Positions 23,901 through 32,879 of a DNA stretch of 64,000 nt are shown here, piece by piece; positions within the stretch are counted from its first letter, which is position 1, and every line of letters begins with the position of its first letter. The stretch covers positions 2,381,701-2,445,700 of the forward strand of contig OX453276.1 of the NCBI GenBank assembly GCA_949710005.1, given 5' to 3'. The position numbers and the translations under genes were made by a program. This DNA is from Ricordea florida. Taxonomy: Eukaryota > Cnidaria > Anthozoa > Corallimorpharia > Ricordeidae. The notes below the pieces were generated by a model, which worked only from the letters and a program-made list of their open reading frames with translations, was not told where the DNA came from and did no database searches.

Positions 23901-24567
23901 CCACATGAAGAAAACAAAGTTAGTCTTCGATAAGCCCGTTTACTTAGGCATGTGCATTCTGGATCTAAGTAAAACATTAATGTACGATTTTCACTATAAT
24001 TACATCAAACCTAAATATGGTGAAAGGGCTAAGTTGCTGTTTACAGATACGGACAGTCTTGCCTATGAGATAGAAACAGAAGATTTTTACAAGGATATCA
24101 GTCTAGATGTGAGAGACATGTTCGACACTAGCAACTATCCCAAAAACCATCCATCAGGTATCGAGACTGGTGTGAACAAGAAAGTCATCGGTATGTTCAA
24201 AGATGAGGCTGGCGGTAAACAGATAACCGAATTTGTTGGTCTGCGAGCCAAACTCTACTCCTACAGGATGGATGAAGGTAAAGAAGAAAAGAAATGTAAG
24301 GGAATGAAGAAGGCAGTCGTCAAGAAAACCATCAGTTTCGATAACTATAAGGATTGTCTATTCAATAAACAGCTACAGATGAGACAGATGAATGTAATCA
24401 GAAGCCATAAGCATGATGTTTACACTGAAACGGTTAACAAGATAGCCTTATCACCATTTGATGACAAGAGACACATTTGTGAAGATGGTATACATACTTA
24501 TGCACACGGACATTATCGTTTCAACACAGAATTGGGTGGCAGCTCAGTATCATCTGGTACAAACTGA
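20758..24567 (+). CDS. Polinton 1 protein-primed-type family B DNA polymerase
   Basis: An intact 1269-residue frame. The start is MMENQTVKQL, and residues 1-40 form a SAP/Rho-N-like helix pair (VKQLKVLAKEQGIKGYYRLK). A C2H2-like finger lies at about 397-418 (FCYRCLNSFQSKTSLEKHLEYC region). A Cys/His nuclease-like insert (CHICEGELG, DHCHLTGKYRGAAHNECN) is at about 556-590. The 3'-5' exonuclease motifs are YADFECY (about 455), FHNLSGYDSH (about 600) and YLESDVLLLAD (about 762). The polymerase motifs are A YLDANNLYGG (about 861), B KLMNNSVFGKTMEN (about 997-1010) and C FTDTDSL (about 1095). All catalytic residues appear present. It would replicate the element. Its last 55 bp overlap the end of the convergent integrase gene. 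Confidence 0.93.
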   Translation: MMENQTVKQLKVLAKEQGIKGYYRLKKAQLIEALGNITTPEPAPNEPISEINVPILKPSQPTKLKNLASRVIKPIKKVIKKFTDWILSYVPESIKKTVDKRAKGMKEKVSRIFKRLNHFTPKEHQTALKGYLKTYRIDGVKGYDEKMFIANIKPKVIDLIKQQKKPLKMRFILTCKFIKENPATGQIDETSASFNTDKESNKEIITESTDLSDLVNTMTDYQLVIFDEFINRKSGWKFDHVEYFDIFIDPFEPLSGSSYIPLPSKLATKKAIINVKNENDHECFKWAITSSVFPREKDPQRLNKQMRENSNNFDWSGIEFPVSLKQIVKFEKKNPYIINVYGYEGDVYPLRISKKREGHVINLLIISNDETNHYCWIKNMSRLLSSQVNNHQHVRTFCYRCLNSFQSKTSLEKHLEYCTTKEEVKIEMPLDKDGNPHYIYFKNFNRKMRHPFTVYADFECYTEKIDTCSPDESRSFTKQYQKHKASGYCYLIKCFNDNIFPPKLVRYTAESPDEDIPQMFVDNLELDIKKIYNMFKFSKKVKMTQKDKINYKNATHCHICEGELGVDKVLDHCHLTGKYRGAAHNECNLNYKIPKFFPVIFHNLSGYDSHLFIKNLGTSKGKINCIPNNEEKYISFTKQIVVRTFTNKEGKQVDVKRDIRFIDSFKFMATSLDSLVNNLPKESFKNLTSYYEGEQLELLLRKGVFPYDWFDSFDKLNATQLPPKEAFYSKLNDTDIKEDNYQHAQKVWGSFEMKTMREYHNLYLESDVLLLADVFENFRDICSKNYGLDPAWYYTAPGLAWDAALKLTKVKLELLTDPDMLLMVEKGIRGGVSMISTRYGKANNPYMDKYDPNLPTKYIEYLDANNLYGGGMSKPLPTHGFRWMTNQELKGWKNLPCILEVNLKYPKNLHDLHNDYPLAPERLIVNKVEKLIPNLNNKIKYVVHHETLKVYESLGLKVTKIHRGITFEESAWLKPYIDLNTNLRAKAANDFEKDFFKLMNNSVFGKTMENIRKRVDVRLVTSEKDAKKLISKPNYQHRNIFCENLAAIHMKKTKLVFDKPVYLGMCILDLSKTLMYDFHYNYIKPKYGERAKLLFTDTDSLAYEIETEDFYKDISLDVRDMFDTSNYPKNHPSGIETGVNKKVIGMFKDEAGGKQITEFVGLRAKLYSYRMDEGKEEKKCKGMKKAVVKKTISFDNYKDCLFNKQLQMRQMNVIRSHKHDVYTETVNKIALSPFDDKRHICEDGIHTYAHGHYRFNTELGGSSVSSGTN

Positions 24568-25284
24568 AGCTCTTCCCTCACAAAACTACGCCTCGGTCCA
24601 TCTAGTAAATAATACAACACGGGCTGATTAGGTGACACCACACTACGTGACAGATCAAAGACTTTCAAACTCCAGATAGGATCCGCAGCTCGTCTGCGCT
24701 CACCTCCTTCATCTTCTCCAGGAGCAAGTAAGTATCTAACTTTAACACCAGGCGGCAGTCTCACCTCATCATGTCCAACAACTCGCTTATACTTTGGAGG
24801 ATCAATATCAACCTCTTTCAGTCTTATAGCTTTCTCAGGCTCTTTACCAGTTATTCTCGTTGGTACACTATTCAGAGTTTTCAAAATAGCTGGTAATCGT
24901 TTCACCCATACTCTAGACCTATCATCACTAATCATTTCTTGAGCATATTGATGACTAAATAGTTTTTCTGATAATGTTCTATTTGCTCTTTCAACAAATG
25001 CTTGAGCTCTATGGTTTCCAGCTTCAGAACGTTGTATGGTTACATTATGTTTTTCCATAAGTTTTGTTACATCTCCCATAAATTCTCTTCCAGGATCAAC
25101 AATCAACGTCTTTGGCCACTTGAGCTTTCGAGAGTAAATCTTACTGAAGGCTTTTGAAATCTCGTTTGATTCTTTAGAGGTTAGTGGTTCTGCATCTTTG
25201 TATCTCGAGGCAATATCAATCACAACCAGAGCATATCGATATGTCTTTCTTCCCACTCTATCATGTGGTAAAAATAATAGATCA
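24513..25284 (-). pseudogene. Polinton 1 integrase, C-terminal part (split by Harbinger element)
   Basis: Encodes the catalytic core and C-terminal domain of a retrovirus-like integrase. The second catalytic Asp is in LIVDPGREF, and the Glu about 35 residues later in AFVERANRTL. A C-terminal SH3-like region follows (VVGHDEVRLPPGVKVRYLL, QPVLYYLLDGPRR). The N-terminal 74 codons are now 6.1 kb away at 31,378-31,599. The first catalytic Asp codon lies exactly at the insertion junction (25,282-25,284 side). As it stands no normal integrase can be made unless the transposon is removed. Confidence 0.88.
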
Positions 25285-25475
25285 GGCCCCGGTTGCTCGA
25301 AAGATGGTTAATTTAACCATATGTTATTTGGTAACGGTTGGTTAAATTTACTAACCGTGGGTTAACTAACCGTTGGTTAAATGTGCGTTGCTCAAAGGTT
25401 TGTTAAGCTGACGTCAGCCCCTGGTTAGCAAACCAATGGTTAAATAAAATACCCCAGACTTTAACCATCTCCGAA
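25285..25475. repeat. Harbinger left terminal repeat and subterminal GGTTAA/TTAACC array
   Basis: The 27-bp terminal repeat (25,285-25,311) is followed by many copies of GGTTAA, GGTTAGC and TTAACC in both directions over about 160 bp. Such arrays are likely binding sites for the Myb-like protein and transposase. Confidence 0.7.
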
Positions 25476-25536
25476 CAGGTTTTACAAGTTTTCCCGTAAA
25501 ATTTTTTTACTGTCTACTTCCACTTTTAGCAGTAAA

Positions 25537-26678
25537 ATGGCTACCGAAAATTTTTCTCTTGAGCTTGAACCTGTTGAAGTCCCTGCTGCAAACAAAACCC
25601 CCTGCAGAAAACGAAAGCCAAATTTTTCAATGCAAGAGATTGCAATAATAACTCAAAAATTTGAGGAAAATCAAGCAGTACTAAAATCGAAGTTTACCAA
25701 CACAACCACTAATAAAATGAAGCAAAGTTTGTGGGAAGAGATGACAATAGCAGTAAATGCTGTTGGAACTGCCCACCGAAGTGTGGCCGAAGTTAAGGAG
25801 AAGTGGACAAACCTGCAAAGAACTGCAAAATACGAACTGTCAAAGTTCCGCAAGGAACAAAGGAAAACTGGCGGTGGCCCGCGGCCAACAATGCCGTCTC
25901 CGAGCACGGAGAAAATTTTGGATTTGTTAAAAGACACACCGTCTTTCAGCGGTTTGCAAGGTTTTGAAACAGGCTGGTGAAGAACGAGTTTGTTTACTTA
26001 TTAAAACAATAGACTGTCATGTGACTAGCAACAGGCTCTTTTGCTCGTGATGGTAACGCCTTGGCGTTGTTGATGATGTTACGGTGTTTTGAAATGTCTA
26101 CAGCACAGAAACTGAATATTTTGAAAAACTGCTTTTTGGACATCGAAGCAAAAGATAAGTATTTAGATGTTTCAGCATTGTATTTAGCAATAAGAGTTGA
26201 GCATATGAGTGTTGGAGACTTAGGTAATACGCTGCAAGTAACACTTTCCTTTCTCGGCTCTGTAGTTAAACGACTGGGAACCATTTTGCTTTACTTGCAT
26301 TAGCTTTTCTCGTGTGATTTAATGTGTTGCTATGTTGTAACCATTTCAGGGGAAGAAAACCTTTCAATGGATATGGTGCCAAATGAAGCAGCAGACTTTC
26401 CCATTTCCCCCGTCATAACAATCAACGACGCCGACATGTCAGCTGCAATGGGCCATGAAATTGAAAGACTGCATTTGCCAGATATGTGTCCACAAGATGA
26501 AATTTCTCAGACAGAACCAAACAGTGCAGCACGCAGAGGTGCATGTAAGAAAAAGAAAGTCGCATCAGATGATGTGCTTTGTCTGCAATATGAAACACTG
26601 CAGTGCAAAAAGGAAACATTACTTTTAAAAAAGGCAAAATTAGAGCTGCAAATTAAATTGCTTGAGAAGCAGTTGTAG
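25537..26678 (+). CDS. Harbinger Myb/SANT-like DNA-binding protein (two exons)
   Basis: Exon 1 (25,537-25,960) starts MATENFSLELEP. It has a Myb/SANT-like trihelix at about residues 28-110 (NFSMQEIAIITQKFEENQAV, LWEEMTIAVNAV, EVKEKWTNLQRTAKYELSKFR). Donor CAAG|GTTTTG to acceptor TTTCAG|GGGAAG (intron 25,961-26,349) keeps the frame. Exon 2 (26,350-26,678) adds an acidic middle and a C-terminal coiled coil (CLQYETLQCKKETLLLKKAKLELQIKLLEKQL region). In Harbinger elements this partner carries the transposase into the nucleus and binds the ends. The donor is weak, so the exact junction is provisional; unspliced, exon 1 ends at a stop at 25,980. Confidence 0.75.
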
Positions 26679-28309
26679 GGCATTGTTCAACTTGAAAGTT
26701 CGACAATTCCAACCCAGCACCTTAACTTTTAAAGTTTGGATCATTGAAAATTAATTACCTCACTTGACACAAAATTGTAATTAAATGATTTGAATTGAAG
26801 CTAATTATTAAGTCTAGTCCACGTAAGCAAATTTTATTTTTAATTAATTATGTGCATTTATTATTTCACTTGTGTGGATGACAAAATTTGCAAGGACTAG
26901 CTTGAAAAAAAAAAAAGAAAAAATGCATTTCAAAAGTACATTAATTGAACATTTTGTAGTGACTGTTTACAGGTTTTGCAGGCTTTTCTCTGCAAGCTTT
27001 TCACTGTTAAAAGTGATATCTTTGCATGAAAACAGTTAGGCTGAGGTTTGAGATTCATCAGTAACAACCAAAAATGGTCTAGGCTATTTAGTTGTATACT
27101 ATGTGGACAAAAAGATGGTTCCCAAGAAAAAAGCTTGAGTTTAAGCAGAAGTTGTCACTTCACAGAAATGCCAGCTTATTTACTCATTCATCAGTCTAAA
27201 CCCAAGTCAGACTTTTTCATTGACAGTTTTGATGGTCGTGTTTTCCCTTTTTGGCTGTAGTTGCAACAGTGGAAATAAAACATTTGGCTTTTGGATAACC
27301 TTTAGTTTGTTTTTTTGTTTTTTATTCCTAATTTGCCTAATCCGTAATCGGCATGCGGACATTACTTGAGAATTACTTAGCTGCTCTTAGCCAATCAGAG
27401 CATGCATTACATGCTACAGACATTAGCCATATAATTGTGGTCTTTAAAAATTCAAAATTAAAGGACTTGCTTTTTGAAATCAGCAACAAAAGACTATTCC
27501 CATGTAACCCAAGTGCAAGTTTTTCATTTAACGGTCCACTATTACTCAGATTCAATTACTAAGAAGCCTCGGACAGCTGGATAAAGGAGAAATGTTTCCA
27601 AAGACTTGCTTAATTTAGGATACAGTGTGTAATTGCAGATTGACCCTAATATCAAAATTTAAATTCTCATCTGTTTCTCCTAAACATACACATATTCTGT
27701 GGAAGTAAAAGGAAGAATTTGTTAAAAAAATATCAAGCAAATTTATCTTGTGATTTTGTCCTTATTTCTCGTTGCTGCACTATTCTATGAAGTGTTTATA
27801 TTATAAGGCGATTACTGGACACTTTTAAGGCTGAAAGGGGTCAACGACAGTGTGAAACTCAAGTAAGATGCTCTGAACTCCCATGCTACTTACTAAATCA
27901 GTCACACACACCCTGCATTCTTAACTGAGTGAGTATTTTACAGAGTTATTCTGACTCACAAATTATTTTTGAGGTAAGATATTCTGGGCTGTTACGTTAT
28001 AATGAAGGATTTATTAAGTTAATGCATCAAATTAAGGCTTAAAATTTGTATGAGGAGATGGGAGAGCAAATGCCCCTTCCAAATTTGAAGAAAAAGTGAT
28101 TTTTTGTATTGCAATGGCTCTATAGAAAGCCAACAAACTGTGCAGTACAGGATCAAAGTCACTTCCATTTTCCAACTCAGCGATTGAGGTGATGTGGTCA
28201 ACACTTAACATCTGACCAGACAGTCTTGGTGTACAACTTTTCCCAACGTCCCCTTCTTACCTCTCCAAAAATATTACAATTACAAACAGGCAGTGAAATT
28301 ATAAAGGAT
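26679..28309. other. Harbinger interior without a gene
   Basis: A+T-rich sequence between the Myb-like gene and the transposase stop. Nothing further was recognised; probably the two converging 3' UTRs. Confidence 0.5.
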
Positions 28310-28782
28310 TTAGAAAAATGTGTTGCAAATGTGATCTCGCAGCAACCTGCCTTGATCAGGTCCATTATATGGAACAAGCTCAGGTTGGTCATCATCAAAA
28401 GGATCATCATCGATATTATCATTGAGTATAATAGAAATGTTGTGCAGCACTGCACAAGCACCAATGAGAGTGCACACCTTTTCAGGTTTCATGCGACACT
28501 CAGAATGAAGTAAGTGGAAGCGTCTCTTCCATCGACCAAAAGTTTGTTCAATGGCCACTCTAGTCTTGCAATGAGCCTTGTTAAATGCCTCCTGTTTTGC
28601 ATTTACAGCATTTTGATATGGTGTAATTAAAAATGGCTTGCATGGATAGCCACTGTCACCCAGTAGATACCCATCTTCAAATACATGGTTGCTTTCAAGC
28701 CTGTCATGTATCAATGAATTTGTTAAGACAAAACTGTCATGTGTAGAGCCTGGCCACTTGGCAACCACATTGGTGAAGAGAC
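28310..28782 (-). CDS. Harbinger transposase, exon 2 (DDE core)
   Basis: Joined to 30,614-31,163. Acceptor TTCTGCAG|GT at 28,782 and donor GAG|GTAAGT at 30,614 are in phase and give a continuous CDHRGLFTNVVAKWPG. The exon holds the second catalytic Asp (LLGDSGYPCKP) and the Glu (RVAIEQTFGRWKRRF), then VCTLIGACAVLHNISI, as in HARBI1-type DDE_Tnp_4 transposases. It ends at a stop at 28,310. Both exons are open, so the transposase may be functional. Confidence 0.85.
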
Positions 28783-28857
28783 CTGCAGAATGCAAATCAA
28801 AAATGAAATATTTAACAAGAGATGCAAGGTTTTTGCATACTGAATTATAAATATCTA

Positions 28858-29091
28858 AAAAGAATTTGTTACTAGGTTGCAGTTAGGTGAAGTGAGCTTT
28901 GTTGAAGTACGTTCTTGCTTGGGATGAGCAGGATTTGCATATGGTGTTATCAAGTAAGGCTTGCATGGACACCCACTCTCCCCCAGAAGAAACCCAACTT
29001 CAAATGAGTGGTTACAGGATTCAAGGCTACCTTTCACCAGTGAACTTGAGAAACTATCATGTGTAGAAACAGGCCACTTTGCCACAAGAGG
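28858..29091 (-). pseudogene. Duplicated, decayed copy of transposase exon 2
   Basis: Inside the transposase intron a second version of the DDE core start is readable: VAKWPVSTHDSFSSS, then FLLGESGCPCKPYLITPYAN. Relative to the real exon, the Asp of GDSG is replaced by Glu (GESG) and the frame then runs out. It has no good acceptor in phase. It is either a partial tandem duplication or a scrap of another Harbinger copy. Confidence 0.65.
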
Positions 29092-29922
29092 CCTATATTA
29101 GTTTAAATTTATTACTTATAGCAAATGAAGCAATTTGAAGTAGAGATCAAAGTATGGGATTTTTGCCATCCTTCACATCATTATGGATTTTTTTCATTAT
29201 ATGTTGTAATGTTTGAGATTGTAAATCTAAAGAAAGTTACCCTGCAAACAAGCCAAATCTAACTGACATGAATTTTCACTGCACTTTTGCATTATTTGGA
29301 GTTAGGCAGTCTTGGATATAATTCTACATAATAACATATACTTGTACTTTAAAATTCTGAAAATAAGCATGTGTATATGTGTCATTATGAAAAATTACAC
29401 TGAAAGGATAAAGTTTTTAGTTCATAAACAAAAGAATGGAATTTTCAAGCGATTAAATGATCATTAAATCTTTATCTTAAGATGACTTGTATTTCCCTGA
29501 AAAATTGTATTCGATCTTTGCATATGATCTTTCCATTTCTGGAATTTATACAGTCCCAGCTTTAAGTTCATCAATTATCAGTCATGTGACCAGTTTGTTG
29601 CAAATGGCCTATTATGAATGTAAATGTCTTATATAAATAAGTCTTACATGTAAATATTGCAGCATTACAATTATTAATTATTAACACAATAAAGTGGTTC
29701 TGTTTGAAAGTGTTGACTTACCTGAGCACTTGACCAATAATTTATGTGTGGCTGGGCCAATTAGACAAACTAACACAACACAACTTGCGCTCAAACTAGA
29801 ACATGTGGTGAAAACTCACAATGGTTCAAAACTATCACTTTCAGACAATATACTGGAACTCGTAAAAAGCTAAACAATCTCAATTAACGAGCAGTATATA
29901 CAATAGTGCTTTTCAGTGTTAA

Positions 29923-30185
29923 GGGCTGGTTCACACTTTGACATAAGCATAAGCATAAGCATAAGCATAAGCATAAACATAAGTATAAGCATAAGCATAA
30001 ACATAAGCATAAGAAAAATATGTGTGAACCGGGGTTACATAAGCATAAGCATAAGCATAAGCACAAGGAATGGAACTTTTCCCATTTTCTTATGCTTCTG
30101 CTTATGCTTATGTAACCCCGGTTCACACATATTTTTCTTATGCTTATGTTTATGCTTATGCTTATGTCAAAGTGTGAACCAGCCC
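29923..30185. mobile_element. 263-bp fold-back MITE with CATAAG hexamer arrays
   Basis: Starts GGGCTGGTTCACACTTTGAC and ends with its inverse. Both arms contain runs of CATAAG/CTTATG, and an inner pair of arms (TGTGAACCGGGGTTA) flanks the centre. TAA on both sides (29,920-29,922 and 30,186-30,188) is a 3-bp duplication of Harbinger type. It sits in the transposase intron, so it is a transposon inside a transposon inside a Polinton. Confidence 0.85.
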
Positions 30186-30613
30186 TAAACAATATTTACA
30201 AGTGCATGCATGCTTTGTACATTTGAAATGTGCCAGCATGTTTTTTTAGAAATGAAATAAATTATATTTAATGAGCACATTAGCCAGAAGGGTAAACGGA
30301 TATGTGTTTTTAAGACCTAAATTAATAAAAAAGGAGTCAGTGAAACTCGGAAATGGATCACTTAATACCATTTTGCGGCGATTCATAAACATAAACATCA
30401 CATTACGATCTATTTTACGTCGGTCACGCAGGTAAAATTGAAGTTTAGATGGCTCTAATTGCGTGAATAAAATAAAAGAGAATGTATGAACGTAAAAGGT
30501 TGTCAACTTACCAAATTTAAGCACCTCTGTTTATGTACGCTCAGCCAAGAAAACCATTGAAATTCACTTGCGTGACGGGCGTAAAATGTGCGAAATACTG
30601 GCAATCCACTTAC

Positions 30614-31163
30614 CTCTATGGTCACATATCGCTTGGACATTTATCGAATGAAACCCCTTTCTGTTCACGTAGTCATTCTCATTTTCACTTGGACCCTGTA
30701 CTCTAATGTGTGTCCCGTCAATGCACCCGATGACTCCGGGAAACCCTCCCTTCTCGAAAAATCCTTCCTTGATTTGTTGCCTTTCCGCCACCGATGCTGG
30801 CCATTTAATAAAGTCGTGATGTTTGCGGGCAAGTGCAGTTGAAACCTGACGTATAATTCTCGACACAGTACACTTTGGAATTCCACCGACAGTATCACCG
30901 ATCAACTCCAAGAAGCTACCACTTGCAAAGAAACGGAGAGCAACAAGCACTTGCGAGTCTGGTTGGAGTGCGTGATTTCTCGCAGTTTGCCGCTCAATAT
31001 CTGATTTTATCAGGTTTGTTATGAATTGGATGGACTCCCTACTAAACCTGTACCTCGATATAATTTCACGTTCACTTAGACCTTCTATTAGATCCTCTTT
31101 CAAGTTAAAACTCCTTGGCTTTCGACCCATATAAACATCTCCGTAAAGTAAATCAACCGCCAT
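30614..31163 (-). CDS. Harbinger transposase, exon 1
   Basis: Starts at an ATG at 31,163 ([19 protein letters not shown]) and runs 183 codons to the donor GAG|GTAAGT. It includes the helix-turn-helix region ([20 protein letters not shown]) and the first catalytic Asp in [13 protein letters not shown]. The intron to 28,782 is 1.8 kb and contains the exon-2 relic and the hexamer MITE. The full protein is about 340 residues, normal for the family. Confidence 0.85.
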
Positions 31164-31194
31164 TTTTTTATTGTAACCTTACATCAGCGATTTA

Positions 31195-31377
31195 ACGGAC
31201 CTCGCTAGTTTGGTTAAATTTAACCAAGGTTTGGAGAAAAGTTAACCCATGGTTAGCGCTCGGTTAGCGCTAACCAACTTTCGAGCAACCCAAACCAACC
31301 CGTGGTTAAATTTTAACCTTGGGTTAACGAATTTAACCATTGGTTAAAAGTTAACCATCTTTCGAGCAACCGGGGCC
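31195..31377. repeat. Harbinger right subterminal array and terminal repeat
   Basis: Mirror of the left end: many TTAACC/GGTTAA words from about 31,195, ending in the 27-bp terminal repeat at 31,351-31,377. Confidence 0.7.
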
Positions 31378-31599
31378 TGCTTGGTGAATCTGATTAGGCT
31401 TTTCCACATTCCAGTGAGGTCTAGGGATATACTTTGGAGCTGGTAGATAGATTTGCCACAGCGCCTGTTTCTCAAGCCATCGTTTAGCCTCAACTTCACT
31501 GACTTTTGCTTTTTCAGCTAATTTTGGAATGGCAGAATACCCTTTCCAATATCCATAAGTCGAATAGTATGTTTTTGATAGCATATTTTCGTTACTCAT
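31378..31599 (-). pseudogene. Polinton 1 integrase, N-terminal part
   Basis: Seventy-four codons from the ATG at 31,599 (MSNENMLSKTYYSTYGYWKG) to HQA at the Harbinger junction, matching the intact integrase at 60,876-61,868 nearly throughout. It carries the helical N-terminal region only, and no catalytic residue. It is divergent from the capsid gene, with a 33-bp shared upstream gap. Confidence 0.85.
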
Positions 31600-31606
31600 T
31601 TAAAGA
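31599..31606. promoter_or_regulatory. TTTAAAGA motif between integrase and capsid genes
   Basis: The octamer overlaps the integrase start codon and lies 34 bp before the capsid ATG. In Polinton 2 the same place reads TTTAAAAGA (from 61,868). Confidence 0.5.
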
Positions 31607-31632
31607 ATAATCCAACAATCTTATAAATAAAT

Positions 31633-32868
31633 ATGTCGCAAGCTATATCTGAAGAAATTAACCCAAACAGGATTTCACAAGAGCCCTTCGGTTTGAAAGC
31701 GAAATCGACATTGTATCGAAATACACTCAATCCTTCCTCCGCTAGTCCTGGAGAAACCTTGTATATAAATATTCCAAAACTTGAGGAGAATGTGGTTATC
31801 GTTCCAGGAAGCGTATCTCTACTATTTGACTTGAATGTTGACGGTCATGCTAACAACACACTCGTGAATAACGTAGGAAGTAACCTTATATCTAGACTCA
31901 AGGTTCGTTTTGCTGGGGAAATACTACAGGATACTGAAAGATACGATCTCTTTCAAACCTATCATGATTTATACTTAACAGCTGAAGATCGTCAGAATGG
32001 AATAAAACAAGGTATTTCCTCTACAAACATGAGGAAGCTTAGGACAAATGCAGGTGATAAGTCAACCTCAGATGCTGATGAAGTAGCTGTTGCAGCAGTA
32101 TACAACACCAAGTACCATATCCCACTCAACCATCCTATTCTCAGCAAGCACGGAGCTTTCTATCCAAATGCGTTACCTCATCAACTAATCTTTGAGATTA
32201 CACTGGCCCCAGTTTCTGATATTGTTGTTTATTCTGACAAGACCAAGACTCCAACTTACAAAATTGAAAACCTTGAGTTGAAATATTCTTGCCTATCAAG
32301 CGAATACTTAGCTCGTGAGGCGTCATCAGCTTATCAGGTTGGTAAAGGATTCTTTTACGAGAACGTCATTCTCCATAAATTTTTCACCATCTCCAAACCT
32401 AACGACAGCGTCATAAACGAGAACATTAATATACCTAGGAGATCAATGAAAGGGATATTGTGCTTATTCACAGAGAGCTACATCGGAGGAGCACGAGATT
32501 CCGAAAAGTTTGTCAATCCGAATATTACATCAATCAAGATTAACGTTGATGGAATTCCAAACCGTCTCTACTCCAATGGAATGGAACCGTCAGACTTCTG
32601 GGATTCGGTACAGAAACGTTTAGGTAAAGAAGGTGTCAAGCTAAAACATTTTTATGCCAACAAGTTTGCTCTATGGATTGACTTGAGGACTCACCCTGAC
32701 AATAGTATTCATGGAGGAGGACTAGCCTTGAACAATACACGAGATGGTGTAAAACTTGCAATGAACCGAAAAGTTGGAGGAACAGGAAATATCACTTGTC
32801 ACATTTTTGTGGTAGCCGATGCGTTGATGGAGATTATGAATTCAAACTTAAGATCGATAATGTATTAG
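31633..32868 (+). CDS. Polinton 1 major capsid protein candidate (double jelly-roll type)
   Basis: An intact frame of 411 residues, rich in predicted beta strands. It starts MSQAISEEINPNRIS; distinctive blocks are YDLFQTYHDLYLTAEDR, PLNHPILSKHGAFYPNALP, INIPRRSMKGILCLF, FVNPNITSIKINVDGIPN and FALWIDLRTHPDN, with GNITCHIFVVADALMEI near the end. Position right before the packaging ATPase and the overall pattern fit the double jelly-roll major capsid proteins of Polintons and related viruses, where it would form hexons. It is on the short side for the class. Assignment is by context and pattern; a structure prediction would settle it. Its stop is 11 bp before the ATPase ATG. Confidence 0.72.
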   Translation: MSQAISEEINPNRISQEPFGLKAKSTLYRNTLNPSSASPGETLYINIPKLEENVVIVPGSVSLLFDLNVDGHANNTLVNNVGSNLISRLKVRFAGEILQDTERYDLFQTYHDLYLTAEDRQNGIKQGISSTNMRKLRTNAGDKSTSDADEVAVAAVYNTKYHIPLNHPILSKHGAFYPNALPHQLIFEITLAPVSDIVVYSDKTKTPTYKIENLELKYSCLSSEYLAREASSAYQVGKGFFYENVILHKFFTISKPNDSVINENINIPRRSMKGILCLFTESYIGGARDSEKFVNPNITSIKINVDGIPNRLYSNGMEPSDFWDSVQKRLGKEGVKLKHFYANKFALWIDLRTHPDNSIHGGGLALNNTRDGVKLAMNRKVGGTGNITCHIFVVADALMEIMNSNLRSIMY

Positions 32869-32879
32869 TTAAAAGAATC

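Larger units (their letters stand above)
25285..31377. mobile_element. PIF/Harbinger DNA transposon nested in the Polinton integrase
   Basis: The 6093-bp element has perfect 27-bp terminal inverted repeats starting GGCCCCGGTTGCTCGAAAG. It carries a Myb/SANT-like gene (+) and a DDE transposase (-), the standard Harbinger pair. Subterminal arrays of GGTTAA-type words lie inside both ends. Comparison with the intact integrase at 60,876-61,868 shows the junction directly: removing the element plus the A at 25,284 gives back an uninterrupted frame, and no target duplication is visible. Confidence 0.9.

Noticed and set aside
24568..25256. Horizontal transfer of a bacterial integrase
   Set aside because: The integrase has the Polinton retrovirus-like architecture and its place in the element matches the second copy.
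26061..26303. 80-codon frame between the two Myb-like exons
   Set aside because: Falls in the inferred intron; no relation to the Myb-like protein and no splice sites in phase.
29884..30192. Long frames encoding CLCLCLCL or SISISISI repeats
   Set aside because: Translations of the CATAAG hexamer array on both strands.
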